DNA of 64,000 bases from contig NZ_MSSM01000028.1 in NCBI RefSeq assembly GCF_004123795.1, forward strand, positions 1-64,000. The letters are read 5' to 3'. The notes below the pieces were generated by a model, which saw only the letters and a program-made list of their open reading frames with translations, ran no database searches and was not told the origin of the DNA. This DNA comes from Lacticaseibacillus chiayiensis (GTDB lineage: Bacteria; Bacillota; Bacilli; Lactobacillales; Lactobacillaceae). How positions within the stretch are numbered: position 1 is the stretch's first letter; every line of letters starts with the position of its first letter. Made by a program: the position numbers and the translations under genes. Below, piece after piece: positions 36,019 through 46,163 of this stretch.

Positions 36019-36284
36019 AAAAAAGCTCGCTCCTAAACACAATGTTTTAGAAGCGAGCCAGCTCGCGGTACCATTCTAATTCGACGCCAAAGCGCCCTCA
36101 GTAACAGGCAATCACCTGTGTGCGGAATAATGACCGCCAGCCATCATCGCCTAACTACTGCTCAGCGATGCCGATCAATGAGCCATCTTCGATTCAATCA
36201 ACTACCCTGCTCTCAGCTAATCAGGTTTTCTGTACAGTCTCATCAAATTTACTCACTCATATCATTCGTTTCCCGAAATTGATT
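36019..36284 (-). promoter_or_regulatory. T-box leader (methionine) for metQ-metN-metI
   Basis: Minus-strand leader with the T-box core AATTAGAATGGTACCGCG (+ strand 36064-36081), a following terminator GCTCGCTTCTAAAAC..GTTTAGGAGCGAGC with a T-run (36019-36060), a GAGAGCAGGG AG-box region, and a specifier region GAAGATGGCT that offers AUG (Met). TGGT in the core fits an A discriminator base. Uncharged tRNA-Met should stabilise the antiterminator and switch on the operon. Confidence 0.92.
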
Positions 36285-36290
36285 AAACCG

Positions 36291-36320
36291 AGTGTAGACG
36301 AAAGAAGAGGGACTTGTCAA
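36291..36320 (-). promoter_or_regulatory. Promoter of T-box leader 1
   Basis: On the minus strand TTGACA (36315-36320) and TACACT (36291-36296) with an 18-nt spacer; start near 36284. Confidence 0.75.
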
Positions 36321-36333
36321 GAAAAATGTTAGA

Positions 36334-36451
36334 GAGCGTGAGCGTGGCCGGTTAGAAACCGGAGCATAAGTGGCCTTGGGCGTGATGGCCGGGCTTTGGC
36401 CATTGCGACCAAGGTCCTTATGTGCAGGTTTCTGGCCACGCGAGCGCGTTT
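36334..36451 (-). repeat. Dispersed palindromic repeat, copy A
   Basis: 118 bp. On the + strand begins GAGCGTGAGCGTGGCC and ends CGAGCGCGTTT. Arms AGAAACC..GCATAAG and CTTATGTGC..GGTTTCT, and GGCCTTGGGCGTGATGGCC against GGCCATTGCGACCAAGG, fold into one long hairpin. Reading with the downstream gene (minus strand) the CACGCTC end faces the promoter of T-box leader 1. Confidence 0.85.
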
Positions 36452-36456
36452 AGGAA

Positions 36457-36496
36457 GAGCGTGAGCGTGGCCGGTTAGAAACCTGCGAACGCGTTT
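36457..36496 (-). repeat. Dispersed palindromic repeat, short copy A'
   Basis: 40 bp made only of the two ends of the element: GAGCGTGAGCGTGGCC plus GGTTAGAAACC joined to TGCGAACGCGTTT, five bases from copy A and in the same orientation. An internal-deletion form. Confidence 0.75.
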
Positions 36497-36623
36497 GCGA
36501 CCCGGATTGCCTTCCACCACTTATTGCGCGATTCGCAAAAAAAGTCAACAATCGCATGAAAATCCTCAACCTATCAACCGGAAAGCAAATCAAATAGTTC
36601 CCCTACACACATTACCCGTAATC

Positions 36624-37445
36624 CTAAAACTTCTGCGTCCAGGCAGGTACCTCACTCCCATGGTACAGCTTCTCAATCAGATTAGCTGTGTCCTTCGTCC
36701 GGAACGCCTTCACAATTTTCTGGTAAGTCTTATTATTCTTGTCCTTCTTATTCGCCACAAACACGTTAATCCAAGGCTGGCTCTGTTTGTTGACCTTTTC
36801 CGTGTAAACAGCCTTCTTGGGATTCAACTTCGCATCCTGAGCAACGCCTGAGTTAATCACCGACGCTGCGACATCTGGCAAGGAACTTGCCGTTTGCGCT
36901 GCATCGACCGCTTTGAGCTTCAAATTCAGCTTGTTGTCGGTCACATCACGGGTCGTTGGCAAAGCCACCTTCGTATTGAGCTTGATCAAACCTGCCGCTT
37001 GGAGCAACTGCAAGGCCCTGCCTTCGTTAGTCGGGTCATTTGGCAGCGCAATCGTGTCGCCTTGCTTAATCTGACTGATCTTCGTGATCTTTTTAGAATA
37101 AATCGCTAATGGCGCAATAATGGTCTGGCCAATGCTAACGAGATCACCGTGATGCGTCTTGTTCCAGTTATTCAGAAAATACTGATGCTGGAACAAGTTC
37201 AAATCAATATCATGATCCTTCAATGCCGTATTAGGTTGGTTATAGTCAGAGAACTGGACAATCTTAATGTTGATGCCTTGCTTCTTGACTTTCTTGGCAA
37301 CAGATTGCAAAACACGGTTATCCGCGCCAACAACCCCAATCTTGACAGTTGTCTGCTTTTGACTGCTACTACTGCTGTTACCACAGCCAACCAAAACCAA
37401 CCCTAATACTGCAATAGTGGCAAAAATCTTCCAAAAACGCTTCAT
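36624..37445 (-). CDS. metQ: Methionine-binding lipoprotein MetQ (copy 2)
   Basis: 273 residues from ATG 37445 (AGGAGG upstream). Signal MKRFWKIFATIAVLGLVLV with lipobox VGC (Cys 21). NlpA/MetQ domain parallel to copy 1: [65 protein letters not shown]. It stands alone with its own methionine T-box, so it is a second binding protein probably sharing MetNI. The two copies differ enough to be long-standing paralogues. Confidence 0.95.
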   Translation of the reverse strand: MKRFWKIFATIAVLGLVLVGCGNSSSSSQKQTTVKIGVVGADNRVLQSVAKKVKKQGINIKIVQFSDYNQPNTALKDHDIDLNLFQHQYFLNNWNKTHHGDLVSIGQTIIAPLAIYSKKITKISQIKQGDTIALPNDPTNEGRALQLLQAAGLIKLNTKVALPTTRDVTDNKLNLKLKAVDAAQTASSLPDVAASVINSGVAQDAKLNPKKAVYTEKVNKQSQPWINVFVANKKDKNNKTYQKIVKAFRTKDTANLIEKLYHGSEVPAWTQKF

Positions 37446-37585
37446 CTTGAATCCTCCTCGTATATTCAACGTTTAGTTATAAGTTGCAAATTTTTGCGAC
37501 TGTATAGCTGCTAGCTGTATTAGCTTGATCGAGTGATAAAAGAACTATGAGCGTAACGGCTTGCATCTCTTCATAACGCGCTCGC

Positions 37586-37865
37586 AAAAAAGCTCACCTC
37601 TAACCAAATCTAGTTAGAAGTGAGCTTCACCCACGGTACCATTCTAATTGGCCGTGCTGTGCGCGACCCACTCACCGGACGGATTCATCCGGGAGCGCGT
37701 TAATGGGCGCAGACCATCACAGCCTTACAAAAAATGTTCGGTGTGCCGTATGCACTAAGCCATATTCGCGTCCACTTACAACCCCGCTCTCATCATTTCG
37801 GGTTTTCTGTACTGTCTCGCAACCGCTACTCACTTAGTCCGTTTATCATCAATTCCAAGTTCATA
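37586..37865 (-). promoter_or_regulatory. T-box leader (methionine) for second metQ
   Basis: Same layout as leader 1: core CCAATTAGAATGGTACCGTGG (+ strand 37633-37652), terminator AGCTCACTTCTAACTAG..TTAGAGGTGAGCT with a T-run (37586-37626), and specifier region GAATATGGCTTAG offering AUG. Differences in stem sequences from leader 1 keep the same pairing. Confidence 0.92.
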
Positions 37866-37871
37866 GCCATG

Positions 37872-37899
37872 AGTTTAGCACAAATTTTTTAGTAGTCAA
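37872..37899 (-). promoter_or_regulatory. Promoter of T-box leader 2 with upstream palindrome
   Basis: On the minus strand TTGACT (37894-37899) and TAAACT (37872-37877), spacer 16. Just upstream is a palindrome TTGAATT-TT-AATTCAA (37903-37918) in the region shared with the divergent peptidase gene. Confidence 0.65.
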
Positions 37900-38006
37900 A
37901 CATTGAATTTTAATTCAAAAAGAGTGTAAGCTTGCTTCAACATCAGCTGTTAATGAAAAATTCAATTAAATGGCCATGAAACATAGCACTGAAAGGATGA
38001 GCAAAT

Positions 38007-39131
38007 ATGACAGATCCTGTTGCACTGTTGCAAAAGTTAATTCGTATTGATTCAGCAAACGGTCATGAGCTGGCTGTGGCAAAAATCTTGCAGGCTGAGT
38101 TTGAGGCCGCTGATATTCCCACCAAGCTGATTCCGTATCAGGATGATCGAGTTAATTTAGTGGCGGAACTTAACCAAGGTGACCGCGTGCTGGGCTTCAC
38201 TGGTCACCAAGATGTGGTCAGCCCCGGCGACGAGTCTGCGTGGACGTATCCGCCTTTTTCCGGAAAGATTGTCAACAATGTCATGTATGGTCGCGGTACC
38301 GACGACATGAAAAGTGGTCTGGCAGCGATGACTCTCGCACTCATCACTCTGAAGCAAGCCGGTTTTACCCATCACATTCGGTTCATGGCAACGGTTGGCG
38401 AAGAATTTGGTGCAATGGGTGCACGGCAACTCACTGAACAAGGCTATGCTGACGATTTGGAAGGCTTGATCGTTGGTGAACCAACCGACAAACTGCTGCA
38501 GTATGCGCATGGTGGAACCGTCAATTACGAAATCGATAGTGAAGGCGTCTCGGTTCATAGTTCACGACCAGAAAAAGGTGTCAATGCCATCGATGGGTTA
38601 GTGGCTTTTGCTACCCGTGAGCCAACTGCCTTTGCGCAAGCACCGGATGATCCGGATCTGGGTGTCTTTCGGCATTCAATCACGGTGATCAACGGCGGCG
38701 ATCAAGTCAACACAATTCCTGCCCACGCCTATCTACGCGGCAACTTGCGACCAACTCCTGCTGCCAATATTGACTTAGTTATCGACCTGTTGAAGCAATT
38801 GGTCGATCAGGCTAATCAAGCTACGTCTGCCAAATTAACGCTCAAGGTCTTGCACCGCTTCCTGCCAGTGCATTCCGACAAAAATGGTCGCCTTGTCACC
38901 ACTGCTAATCAGGCAATTGCATCTGTCACCGGTACGCCAGCCAAACTCGCAGTGGCATATGGCGGCACCGACGCGTCAGAATTCATTCGTTCTGACAACC
39001 ACTTTGACGTTATCGTTTATGGCCCGGGCGATAATCATTTCAGCCACCAAGTTAATGAACACGTCGACTTAGACAGCTACACGACTGCCATCAAGATTTA
39101 CCAGGAAATGGCAAAACGGTTCTTCGCCTAA
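38007..39131 (+). CDS. M20 family peptidase/deacylase (ArgE/DapE-type)
   Basis: 374 residues. Metal-binding motifs: GHQDVVSPGD, YGRGTDDMKSGLAAM, ATVGEEFGAMGAR, IVGEPTD and GPGDNHFSHQVNEHV. The dimerisation domain is in the middle (about 175-285). The family hydrolyses N-acyl amino acids; closest by feel to succinyl-diaminopimelate desuccinylase-type proteins of lactobacilli, but substrate is not proven. SD AAAGGATGA before ATG. Divergent from the metQ2 leader. Confidence 0.9.
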   Translation: MTDPVALLQKLIRIDSANGHELAVAKILQAEFEAADIPTKLIPYQDDRVNLVAELNQGDRVLGFTGHQDVVSPGDESAWTYPPFSGKIVNNVMYGRGTDDMKSGLAAMTLALITLKQAGFTHHIRFMATVGEEFGAMGARQLTEQGYADDLEGLIVGEPTDKLLQYAHGGTVNYEIDSEGVSVHSSRPEKGVNAIDGLVAFATREPTAFAQAPDDPDLGVFRHSITVINGGDQVNTIPAHAYLRGNLRPTPAANIDLVIDLLKQLVDQANQATSAKLTLKVLHRFLPVHSDKNGRLVTTANQAIASVTGTPAKLAVAYGGTDASEFIRSDNHFDVIVYGPGDNHFSHQVNEHVDLDSYTTAIKIYQEMAKRFFA

Positions 39132-39163
39132 CATTTATGCAGTCAAAAGGTTAAAACCAACTA

Positions 39164-39203
39164 AAAAGCAGCTAAACATCATTTTGATGTCAGCTGCTCT
39201 TTA
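39164..39203 (+). terminator. Terminator after M20 peptidase gene
   Basis: AAAGCAGCT..ACATCA-TTTT-GATGT..AGCTGCTCTTT hairpin 33 nt past the stop; the A-run on the other side may serve the convergent gcvH-like gene. Confidence 0.8.
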
Positions 39204-39250
39204 AATTGGCTGCGTCACACACTTGTCAAGTTGATATCAAGTGGTCACGG

Positions 39251-39550
39251 CTATTTGGCGGAAACAGTCACAACCCAATTGTGATTATGATCGGTTTCGT
39301 CTAACAAAGCCGGCTTGTCACCAAGTTCTTGGTGAACATCCACCACGGTTCCGGCCAGCGGTGCCTCAAGATCGAGGACGGCCTTTTCCGCTTCAACACT
39401 CAAAAACGGTTTGCCAACCGTTAAACTCGTACCAACTTGAGGTAAATCAACAAACTTGATTTTGCCTAATGTTTCCTGTGCATCTTCGGTTAACCCCAAA
39501 CGAACCTGACCTGCAGCCAGTTCGTCTTGCCAAAAATAAGTCGTTGCCAT
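39251..39550 (-). CDS. GcvH-like lipoyl-carrier protein, stand-alone
   Basis: 99 residues from ATG 39550. Resembles glycine cleavage H protein (YFWQDELAAGQVRLGLTEDAQETLGKIKFVDLP) with the lipoylation site in SVEAEKAVLDLEAPLAG (Lys 56). No gcvT, gcvP or lipoate ligase is in the window, so it probably acts as a lipoyl relay or in a non-glycine pathway (GcvH-L type). Follows rodA by 10 nt, so likely cotranscribed with the cell-shape genes. Confidence 0.88.
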   Translation of the reverse strand: MATTYFWQDELAAGQVRLGLTEDAQETLGKIKFVDLPQVGTSLTVGKPFLSVEAEKAVLDLEAPLAGTVVDVHQELGDKPALLDETDHNHNWVVTVSAK

Positions 39551-39560
39551 TTTCTCGCCC

Positions 39561-40766
39561 CTATTCAAAATCTTCTGTGTCGCGGCTGAACATATAACTT
39601 GTGTGATGATAGCGCATCGAGAGAACCATGCCAACTGATAGCATATTCGCAAGCAGGAATGACCCCCCTTGCGAAATGAATGGTAGCGGAATCCCTGTCA
39701 ATGGCAACAAGCCGATGTTCATGCCAATATTTTCAAACACGTGGAATAAGATCATCATGATGACACCGGTCGAGATGTAAGCATAAAACTCGTTCTTAGT
39801 ATCGAACGTGACCCGGATCATCTGATAGATCAACATAAAGTATAACAGAATCAGCATTGCCGAGCCGATAAACCCGAATGCCTCGCCAATCACGGAAAAA
39901 ACCATATCCGATTCCCGCACTGGTACCGGCACAGTTATGTGGAACGGCCCTTTACCAGTCAGTTGTCCCGATCCGATGGCCTTCATCGCTTGCCATAATT
40001 GGTAACTATCGCCACTGGTGTTGCCGGATGGATTTAACCATGAATCGATTCGGGCAAACTGATAGGTTTTGAAGCCGATTGAGCCGAGAAATGCCCGGCC
40101 CCATGGCTGCGTAACCAGCAAAATGGCCAACGTTCCAATCGCAGCCGCACCCAAGGCAATAGGTAATAAAATTCGCCAATTAATGCCAGACACCAAAGCA
40201 ACCCCGGCAAAAATGGCCAAAAAGACCAACGTCGTCCCGAAGTCATTTTGCAGTTTCATCAAGATCGCAATCGGAATCGTCCACAACACCATACGGCCAA
40301 TTAATTTCCAATCGTTTTGGATCGTGTGCGAATAAGCTGCATTATGCTGTGTGACAACTCTGCTTAGCATCAAGATATAGGCAGGCTTCATGACCTCAGA
40401 TGGTTGAAAACTAACCGGTCCTAGTGCAAACCAGCTTTTGGCACCGGTATTAACCGCAGTTGCGCGATCATAAAAAATCAGAACCGCGATCATCAAAAAA
40501 ATTCCGATACCGTATAAATAGGGCGCGATTCGCCACAGCTGTTCTGCATCAAACCGCATGACGAAGAAGATCCCGATGCCGCCGATCGCGTACCAGGCCG
40601 CCTGCATAATCGTGGCTTTAACCGGATTCTCTATCGTTGAACTGTCATGGGAACTTGCTAGATAAATCGACACCAATCCGATCAACGCCAGAAGCATGAC
40701 GGACAAAATGATGCCATAGTCGATGCGATCGCCCTCAGAATTTGATTTAATTTCATGCGATTCCAC
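39561..40766 (-). CDS. rodA: Rod shape protein RodA (SEDS glycosyltransferase)
   Basis: 401 residues with about ten membrane helices. SEDS signature: MKPAYILMLSRVV after QPSEV, KLQNDFGTTLVFLAI, the catalytic-Asp region of the large loop, and IPLPFISQGGSFLLANML near the end. Polymerises lipid II with a class B PBP for side-wall growth. Located with mbl, yidD and DUF2969 in a cell-envelope cluster. SD AAAGGAGG before ATG. Confidence 0.95.
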   Translation of the reverse strand: MESHEIKSNSEGDRIDYGIILSVMLLALIGLVSIYLASSHDSSTIENPVKATIMQAAWYAIGGIGIFFVMRFDAEQLWRIAPYLYGIGIFLMIAVLIFYDRATAVNTGAKSWFALGPVSFQPSEVMKPAYILMLSRVVTQHNAAYSHTIQNDWKLIGRMVLWTIPIAILMKLQNDFGTTLVFLAIFAGVALVSGINWRILLPIALGAAAIGTLAILLVTQPWGRAFLGSIGFKTYQFARIDSWLNPSGNTSGDSYQLWQAMKAIGSGQLTGKGPFHITVPVPVRESDMVFSVIGEAFGFIGSAMLILLYFMLIYQMIRVTFDTKNEFYAYISTGVIMMILFHVFENIGMNIGLLPLTGIPLPFISQGGSFLLANMLSVGMVLSMRYHHTSYMFSRDTEDFE

Positions 40767-40859
40767 GGCGAACCTCCTTTAACGCTACTGTTCACGCGCT
40801 GTTTTAATACACGCTTACTCGGTTAGAAACCGTCCCAGTTGGCGCTCTACGAAATCGAG

Positions 40860-41081
40860 TCAACCTTGATGTAAATGATATTCCGCGATCAAAGCGTTGA
40901 CAGCATCCTCCAGACTCTTATAACGGTTCGGCTTGTCTGAACCGGCAACATACGCTGCAAAACGCGTGCCAGCCGATTCAACAAAGCCAATTTCCTGATC
41001 ACCAATTTTTAACACTGAAACCGTATGGCCATTACGGGTTTCATCCGTTTGGGTGACCTTGACGTTTCTTTCTTTAGCCAT
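40860..41081 (-). CDS. DUF2969 family protein
   Basis: 73 residues: [30 protein letters not shown], then [24 protein letters not shown]. Matches the small DUF2969 family that sits beside rodA and yidD in lactobacilli. Overlaps the yidD end by 8 nt, implying coupled translation. No known function. Confidence 0.88.
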   Translation of the reverse strand: MAKERNVKVTQTDETRNGHTVSVLKIGDQEIGFVESAGTRFAAYVAGSDKPNRYKSLEDAVNALIAEYHLHQG

Positions 41082-41379
41082 GATGGCCTCCTAGCTTATG
41101 ATTAAGATTTTGAATATCGCTGAGATCCAAGTCATTTTCAGGATGCGGATTCCGCCGTAACGTGAAATAAGCCGGCACCGGATCAAGTCCGCCTTTAACA
41201 AAGGGGTTGCACCGCAAGATCCGGGCAATCCCCATAAGTGTCCCTTTAATGGCGCCATGTCGCTGCAACGCCTGAATCATGTATGTCGAACAGGTCGGAT
41301 AATACCGGCAGCTCGGCGGCAGTAACGGGGAAATAAATCGCTGGTAGCCCCGCACCAGCCAGGTCAGGATTTGCTTCAT
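41074..41379 (-). CDS. yidD: Membrane protein insertion efficiency factor YidD
   Basis: 101 residues from ATG 41379 (TAGGAG, 5 nt). Hallmark Cys-rich region [31 protein letters not shown], then [17 protein letters not shown]. Assists YidC-dependent membrane insertion. A GTG six bases upstream overlaps the SD and is not used. Confidence 0.96.
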   Translation of the reverse strand: MKQILTWLVRGYQRFISPLLPPSCRYYPTCSTYMIQALQRHGAIKGTLMGIARILRCNPFVKGGLDPVPAYFTLRRNPHPENDLDLSDIQNLNHKLGGHHG

Positions 41380-41387
41380 GTCCACTC

Positions 41388-41558
41388 CTAACGCAGGAAA
41401 TTAAAGAAATGGATCCAGGTGGACGGCAAAAACACCTTAAACGGATTGCTGCCGTCCATGCCAAAACCGATCAACAGGCCTAAAATCAATGCAATCACGG
41501 CAATGATCAACCAAATTTTAATATGATGGAAAATGCGTTTCGGATACTCCGGGTCCAT
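41388..41558 (-). CDS. EpuA-like small membrane protein (RNA polymerase subunit beta family)
   Basis: 56 residues not covered by longer predictions: begins [16 protein letters not shown], one membrane helix ([17 protein letters not shown]), then [28 protein letters not shown] lies before ATG 41558; the stop is 8 nt upstream of yidD and mbl ends 10 nt before, so it is inside the operon. This size, topology and place match the EpuA/PF11772 family often mislabelled as RNA polymerase beta subunit. Confidence 0.8.
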   Translation of the reverse strand: MDPEYPKRIFHHIKIWLIIAVIALILGLLIGFGMDGSNPFKVFLPSTWIHFFNFLR

Positions 41559-41568
41559 AAGCTAACTC

Positions 41569-42558
41569 CTAGTACTGTCGATGATGTTCGATGTTATCTA
41601 GTAAGACTCCTGTGCCTAGAGCAACCGCGTCTAACGGATCATCAGCCAAGAGCACTGGCACCTTCAATTCAGCGGCAAATAACTGGGAGATACCTTTTAA
41701 TAACGCACCGCCGCCAGTCAGCATGATGCCGCGATCGATGATATCGGCAGAAAGCTCCGGCGGGGTCTTTTCCAAGACGCCTTTAGCGCCATCAATGATG
41801 GCCATCATGGTTTCGTGTAAAGCATCAGAAACTTCCTCAGAAGTCACCGATACCTCACGTGGCAGGCCAGTCGCAATATCCCGTCCACGAACTTCGATGG
41901 TTTCGTTAGGATCGGCATCGTAAACAGCGCCGATTTTGATTTTAATCTGCTCAGCGGTATGTTCGCCGATAATCAGTTTGTGTTTGTTCTTCACATAAGC
42001 TGCAATCGACGAGTCCATTTTATCGCCTGCTAAACGCAACGAACGACTGGTGACAATCTCCCCCAAAGAAAGCACCGCGATGTCACTGGTGCCACCGCCG
42101 ATATCGATCACCATGTTCCCTTGTGGTTGGAAAATATCCAAACCAGCGCCAACTGCTGCCACTTTAGGCTCGAACTCAAGGTAGACATGACGACCACCAG
42201 ATTTTTCAGCCGCCTGGATGATGGCCTTTTGCTCAATATCCGTAATGTTCGTCGGGGCACAAATCAAAATATTGGGTTTTGAAAACACGCCTTTTACGTT
42301 TAATTTGTTAATGAAATATTCAAGCATTGCTTCGGTAATGTCGAAATCAGCGATAACGCCATCTTTAAGTGGTCGAATTGACCGAATGTTACCCGGTGTG
42401 CGCCCAACCATTTTATAGGCTTCTGTCCCCACCGCTAATACTTTGCCGGTATGGGTATCAATGGCGACAACGGACGGCTCATTTAAGACGATGCCTTTGC
42501 CTTTAACATTGATTAGTACATTGGCTGTCCCTAAGTCGATCCCAATATCTTTTGCCAT
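41569..42558 (-). CDS. mbl: MreB/Mbl actin-like cell-shape protein
   Basis: 329 residues. Actin-like ATPase: phosphate-1 KDIGIDLGTANVLI, VYLEFEPKVAAVGAGLDI, phosphate-2 MVIDIGGGTSDIAVLS, adenosine motif IMLTGGGALLKGI. Guides side-wall synthesis under the membrane. Only one MreB-type gene here and no mreCD, as is usual for the mbl locus near atp. SD AAGGAGA before ATG. Confidence 0.96.
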   Translation of the reverse strand: MAKDIGIDLGTANVLINVKGKGIVLNEPSVVAIDTHTGKVLAVGTEAYKMVGRTPGNIRSIRPLKDGVIADFDITEAMLEYFINKLNVKGVFSKPNILICAPTNITDIEQKAIIQAAEKSGGRHVYLEFEPKVAAVGAGLDIFQPQGNMVIDIGGGTSDIAVLSLGEIVTSRSLRLAGDKMDSSIAAYVKNKHKLIIGEHTAEQIKIKIGAVYDADPNETIEVRGRDIATGLPREVSVTSEEVSDALHETMMAIIDGAKGVLEKTPPELSADIIDRGIMLTGGGALLKGISQLFAAELKVPVLLADDPLDAVALGTGVLLDNIEHHRQY

Positions 42559-42622
42559 GGGTATATATCTCTCCTTGTAAATTGACTAACTATCGCATTA
42601 TAACATAGTTAAGACGAGGTTT

Positions 42623-42859
42623 TTATAGGAAAAGTTTAGGTAAGTTTAAAGCTGCTTGAACGAGTGATAAAAAGAAGGAGCTGACCAAATAACCTAACCC
42701 GACAGCCATGAAAAGCAGCAAGACTTGCGCTTCACGGACATGGTTGGCCTTGATAAACCGCTCAAAACGCAGCGCATTCAATGCCCGGAATGCCAACATG
42801 ATGAAAACAAAGTGAGACACGAGCGTTATGGCGGCATTTAGGCCGATTTCCTGAAACAT
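42623..42859 (-). CDS. DUF1146 (YwzB-like) membrane protein
   Basis: 78 residues, two membrane helices (about 8-27 and 46-70): LVSHFVFIMLAFRALNALRFERFIKANHVREAQVLLLFMAVGLGYLVSSFF. Typical DUF1146 member located between atpC and mbl/murA in Firmicutes. GAGGTGA before ATG. Copy B of the dispersed repeat lies 47 nt upstream of the start. Confidence 0.92.
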   Translation of the reverse strand: MFQEIGLNAAITLVSHFVFIMLAFRALNALRFERFIKANHVREAQVLLLFMAVGLGYLVSSFFLSLVQAALNLPKLFL

Positions 42860-42906
42860 GCGATCACCTCATACGCTATCTTCCCGCACTTTCGGCATTC
42901 ATGCAA

Positions 42907-43024
42907 GAGCGTGAACTGGCGCGATTAGAAGTCGGAGCATAAGTGGCCTTAGGCGTGATGGCCTGGGCTTAGGCCATTGCGACCAAGGTCCTTATGTGCA
43001 GTTTTTGGCCCTGCGATCGCGTTT
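42907..43024 (-). repeat. Dispersed palindromic repeat, copy B
   Basis: 118 bp; + strand begins GAGCGTGAACTGGCGCG, contains GGAGCATAAGTGGCC and GACCAAGGTCCTTATGTGC, ends GATCGCGTTTC. CACGCTC end faces the DUF1146 gene. Confidence 0.85.
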
Positions 43025-43065
43025 CAACGCAAGCCTGAAGTTTCGAAAAACTCTTTGCTTACGCG

Positions 43066-43108
43066 CAAAAAAAGTACCGGGGACAAAACTCGCCTCCAGT
43101 ACCTTTTT
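43066..43108 (-). terminator. Terminator of the atp operon
   Basis: AAGTACCGGGG pairs with CCTCCAGTACCT through G-U wobbles; a seven-T run follows on the minus strand. Lies about 55 nt beyond atpC and before copy B. Confidence 0.75.
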
Positions 43109-43160
43109 GTTCTTCATGATCGTACGACCAACCTAAACACACTCACGCGACTTCATGAGT

Positions 43161-43592
43161 CTAATGACCGGTTTTAACATTGATCCGGTTGATCGCTCGC
43201 CGCAATGCGACTTGCGCACGCCGCAGATCATCTTGGTTATTTTCATTCTTGGCCTGCTCGATCTGCTTTTCAGCCCGAGCACGTGCTGCTTGAGCACGGC
43301 TCAGGTCAATATCGCGTTCGCGTTCGGCCGAGTCAGCGACGATTGAGGCAACGTTATCTGAAACCTCCATAAAGCCTCCATTAACCGCAATTGAATCGTT
43401 ATGATCGCCTGAGTCAACGCGTTGCACGTCAACCTCTCCGATCGCTAAGGGGGTTACAATCGGCTCATGGTTGGCCATGATCCCCAATTCGCCAGCAACA
43501 GAATGAACCACCAACATCTTGGCACGATGGTCATAAACCAAGCCATCAGGCGTCACGATATTGACACGAAGAACATTGCTCGTTTCTGCCAA
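43161..43592 (-). CDS. atpC: F1Fo ATP synthase subunit epsilon
   Basis: 143 residues. Beta-sandwich (RVNIVTPDGLVYDHRAKML, GELGIMANHEPIVTPLAIGEV, IAVNGGFMEVSDNVASIVADSAERERDID) and a C-terminal helical hairpin. Part of the rotor and regulator of ATPase activity. Follows atpD by 14 nt; last gene of the operon. Confidence 0.97.
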   Translation of the reverse strand: MAETSNVLRVNIVTPDGLVYDHRAKMLVVHSVAGELGIMANHEPIVTPLAIGEVDVQRVDSGDHNDSIAVNGGFMEVSDNVASIVADSAERERDIDLSRAQAARARAEKQIEQAKNENNQDDLRRAQVALRRAINRINVKTGH

Positions 43593-43606
43593 AACACGTC
43601 GCCTCC

Positions 43607-45186
<1,580 letters not shown>

Positions 45187-45228
45187 AGTAAACGCAAACC
45201 GACCCTTCACGAGCCAGTTCACACCTCT

Positions 45229-46152
45229 TTATTCTAGAGCTGCCGCACCACCGACAATTTCAGTAATTTCGGTAGTGATAGCCGACTGTCGTGCCCGGTT
45301 GTACTGGGTAGACAGAGTCGAGATTAAATCATTAGCATTATCGGTTGCAGTGCGCATGGCGGTTGTCGATGCGGCGTGCTCGGCCGTCTTCGCATCCATA
45401 ATCGCCCCAAAGATCAGACTTTCCGCATACTGCGGCAAGACTGCATCCAAGACAGCGTCAAGATCAGGTTCAACCAAATAATCTACATTGGTATCCTCAA
45501 CTTCGCTGACATCCAAATCACTGATCGGCAACATTTTCTCCGCCCGAAAAGCAGAGGTTAATGTATTGACATGATGGTTGTAGCAAACGTAAAGTTCGTC
45601 AAACACACCATTATCGTACATTGTCACAGCTGTTTTCACGATTTCGCGGACTTCGTTAAAAGTCGGGATATCGGAAACACCACGATACTCATAAGCTAGA
45701 TTCAGACCACGAGCCTTAAAAAAGTCCGCACCGACTCCACCGATGGCCATCATGACATAATCATCCGCGCCTTCGTGGTCGTCTTTGATCATCTGCATCA
45801 TCGCTTTTAAAATCGTACTGTTATAGCTGCCAACCAATCCGCGATCACTGGTTATGACGAGGTAACCTGTCTTTTTAACCGGACGCTTCTCGAGTAGACT
45901 GGAAACGGAAACAAGCTGATTCTTATTCGACTCAGCATCATTATTCGCGGCACTAGCTAGCTTAAGAAGCTGACCCGCAGCTAAATGAGTCACAATCTGA
46001 CGGACCTTATCTGCATAAACTTGATATTTTTTGGCGCGTTTTTCGATCTGACTCAATTTGGCACCCGAAACCATCTGCATGGCCTGCGTGATTTGACCGG
46101 TTTTCTTGGTCGAGGCGATCTTGTGCTTGATATCCATTAATGATTCAGCCAT
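45229..46152 (-). CDS. atpG: F1Fo ATP synthase subunit gamma
   Basis: 307 residues. Central stalk: [28 protein letters not shown] at the N-terminus and [62 protein letters not shown] at the C-terminus. Follows atpA by 11 nt. Downstream, copy C separates it from atpD. Confidence 0.98.
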   Translation of the reverse strand: MAESLMDIKHKIASTKKTGQITQAMQMVSGAKLSQIEKRAKKYQVYADKVRQIVTHLAAGQLLKLASAANNDAESNKNQLVSVSSLLEKRPVKKTGYLVITSDRGLVGSYNSTILKAMMQMIKDDHEGADDYVMMAIGGVGADFFKARGLNLAYEYRGVSDIPTFNEVREIVKTAVTMYDNGVFDELYVCYNHHVNTLTSAFRAEKMLPISDLDVSEVEDTNVDYLVEPDLDAVLDAVLPQYAESLIFGAIMDAKTAEHAASTTAMRTATDNANDLISTLSTQYNRARQSAITTEITEIVGGAAALE

Positions 46153-46163
46153 GCGGCACCTCC

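Noticed and set aside
36005-36280. SAM (S-box) riboswitch before metQ
   Set aside because: The AATTAGAATGGTACC core, specifier AUG and terminator arrangement are those of a T-box, not an S-box.
37548-37582. Further short copy of the dispersed repeat (GAGCGTAACGG..ATAACGCGCTC)
   Set aside because: Only the end bases are similar and the right end is in the wrong sense.
40789-40850. Degenerate copy of the dispersed repeat upstream of rodA
   Set aside because: Shares only GGTTAGAAACC and a CGCG stretch; order of the parts does not match.
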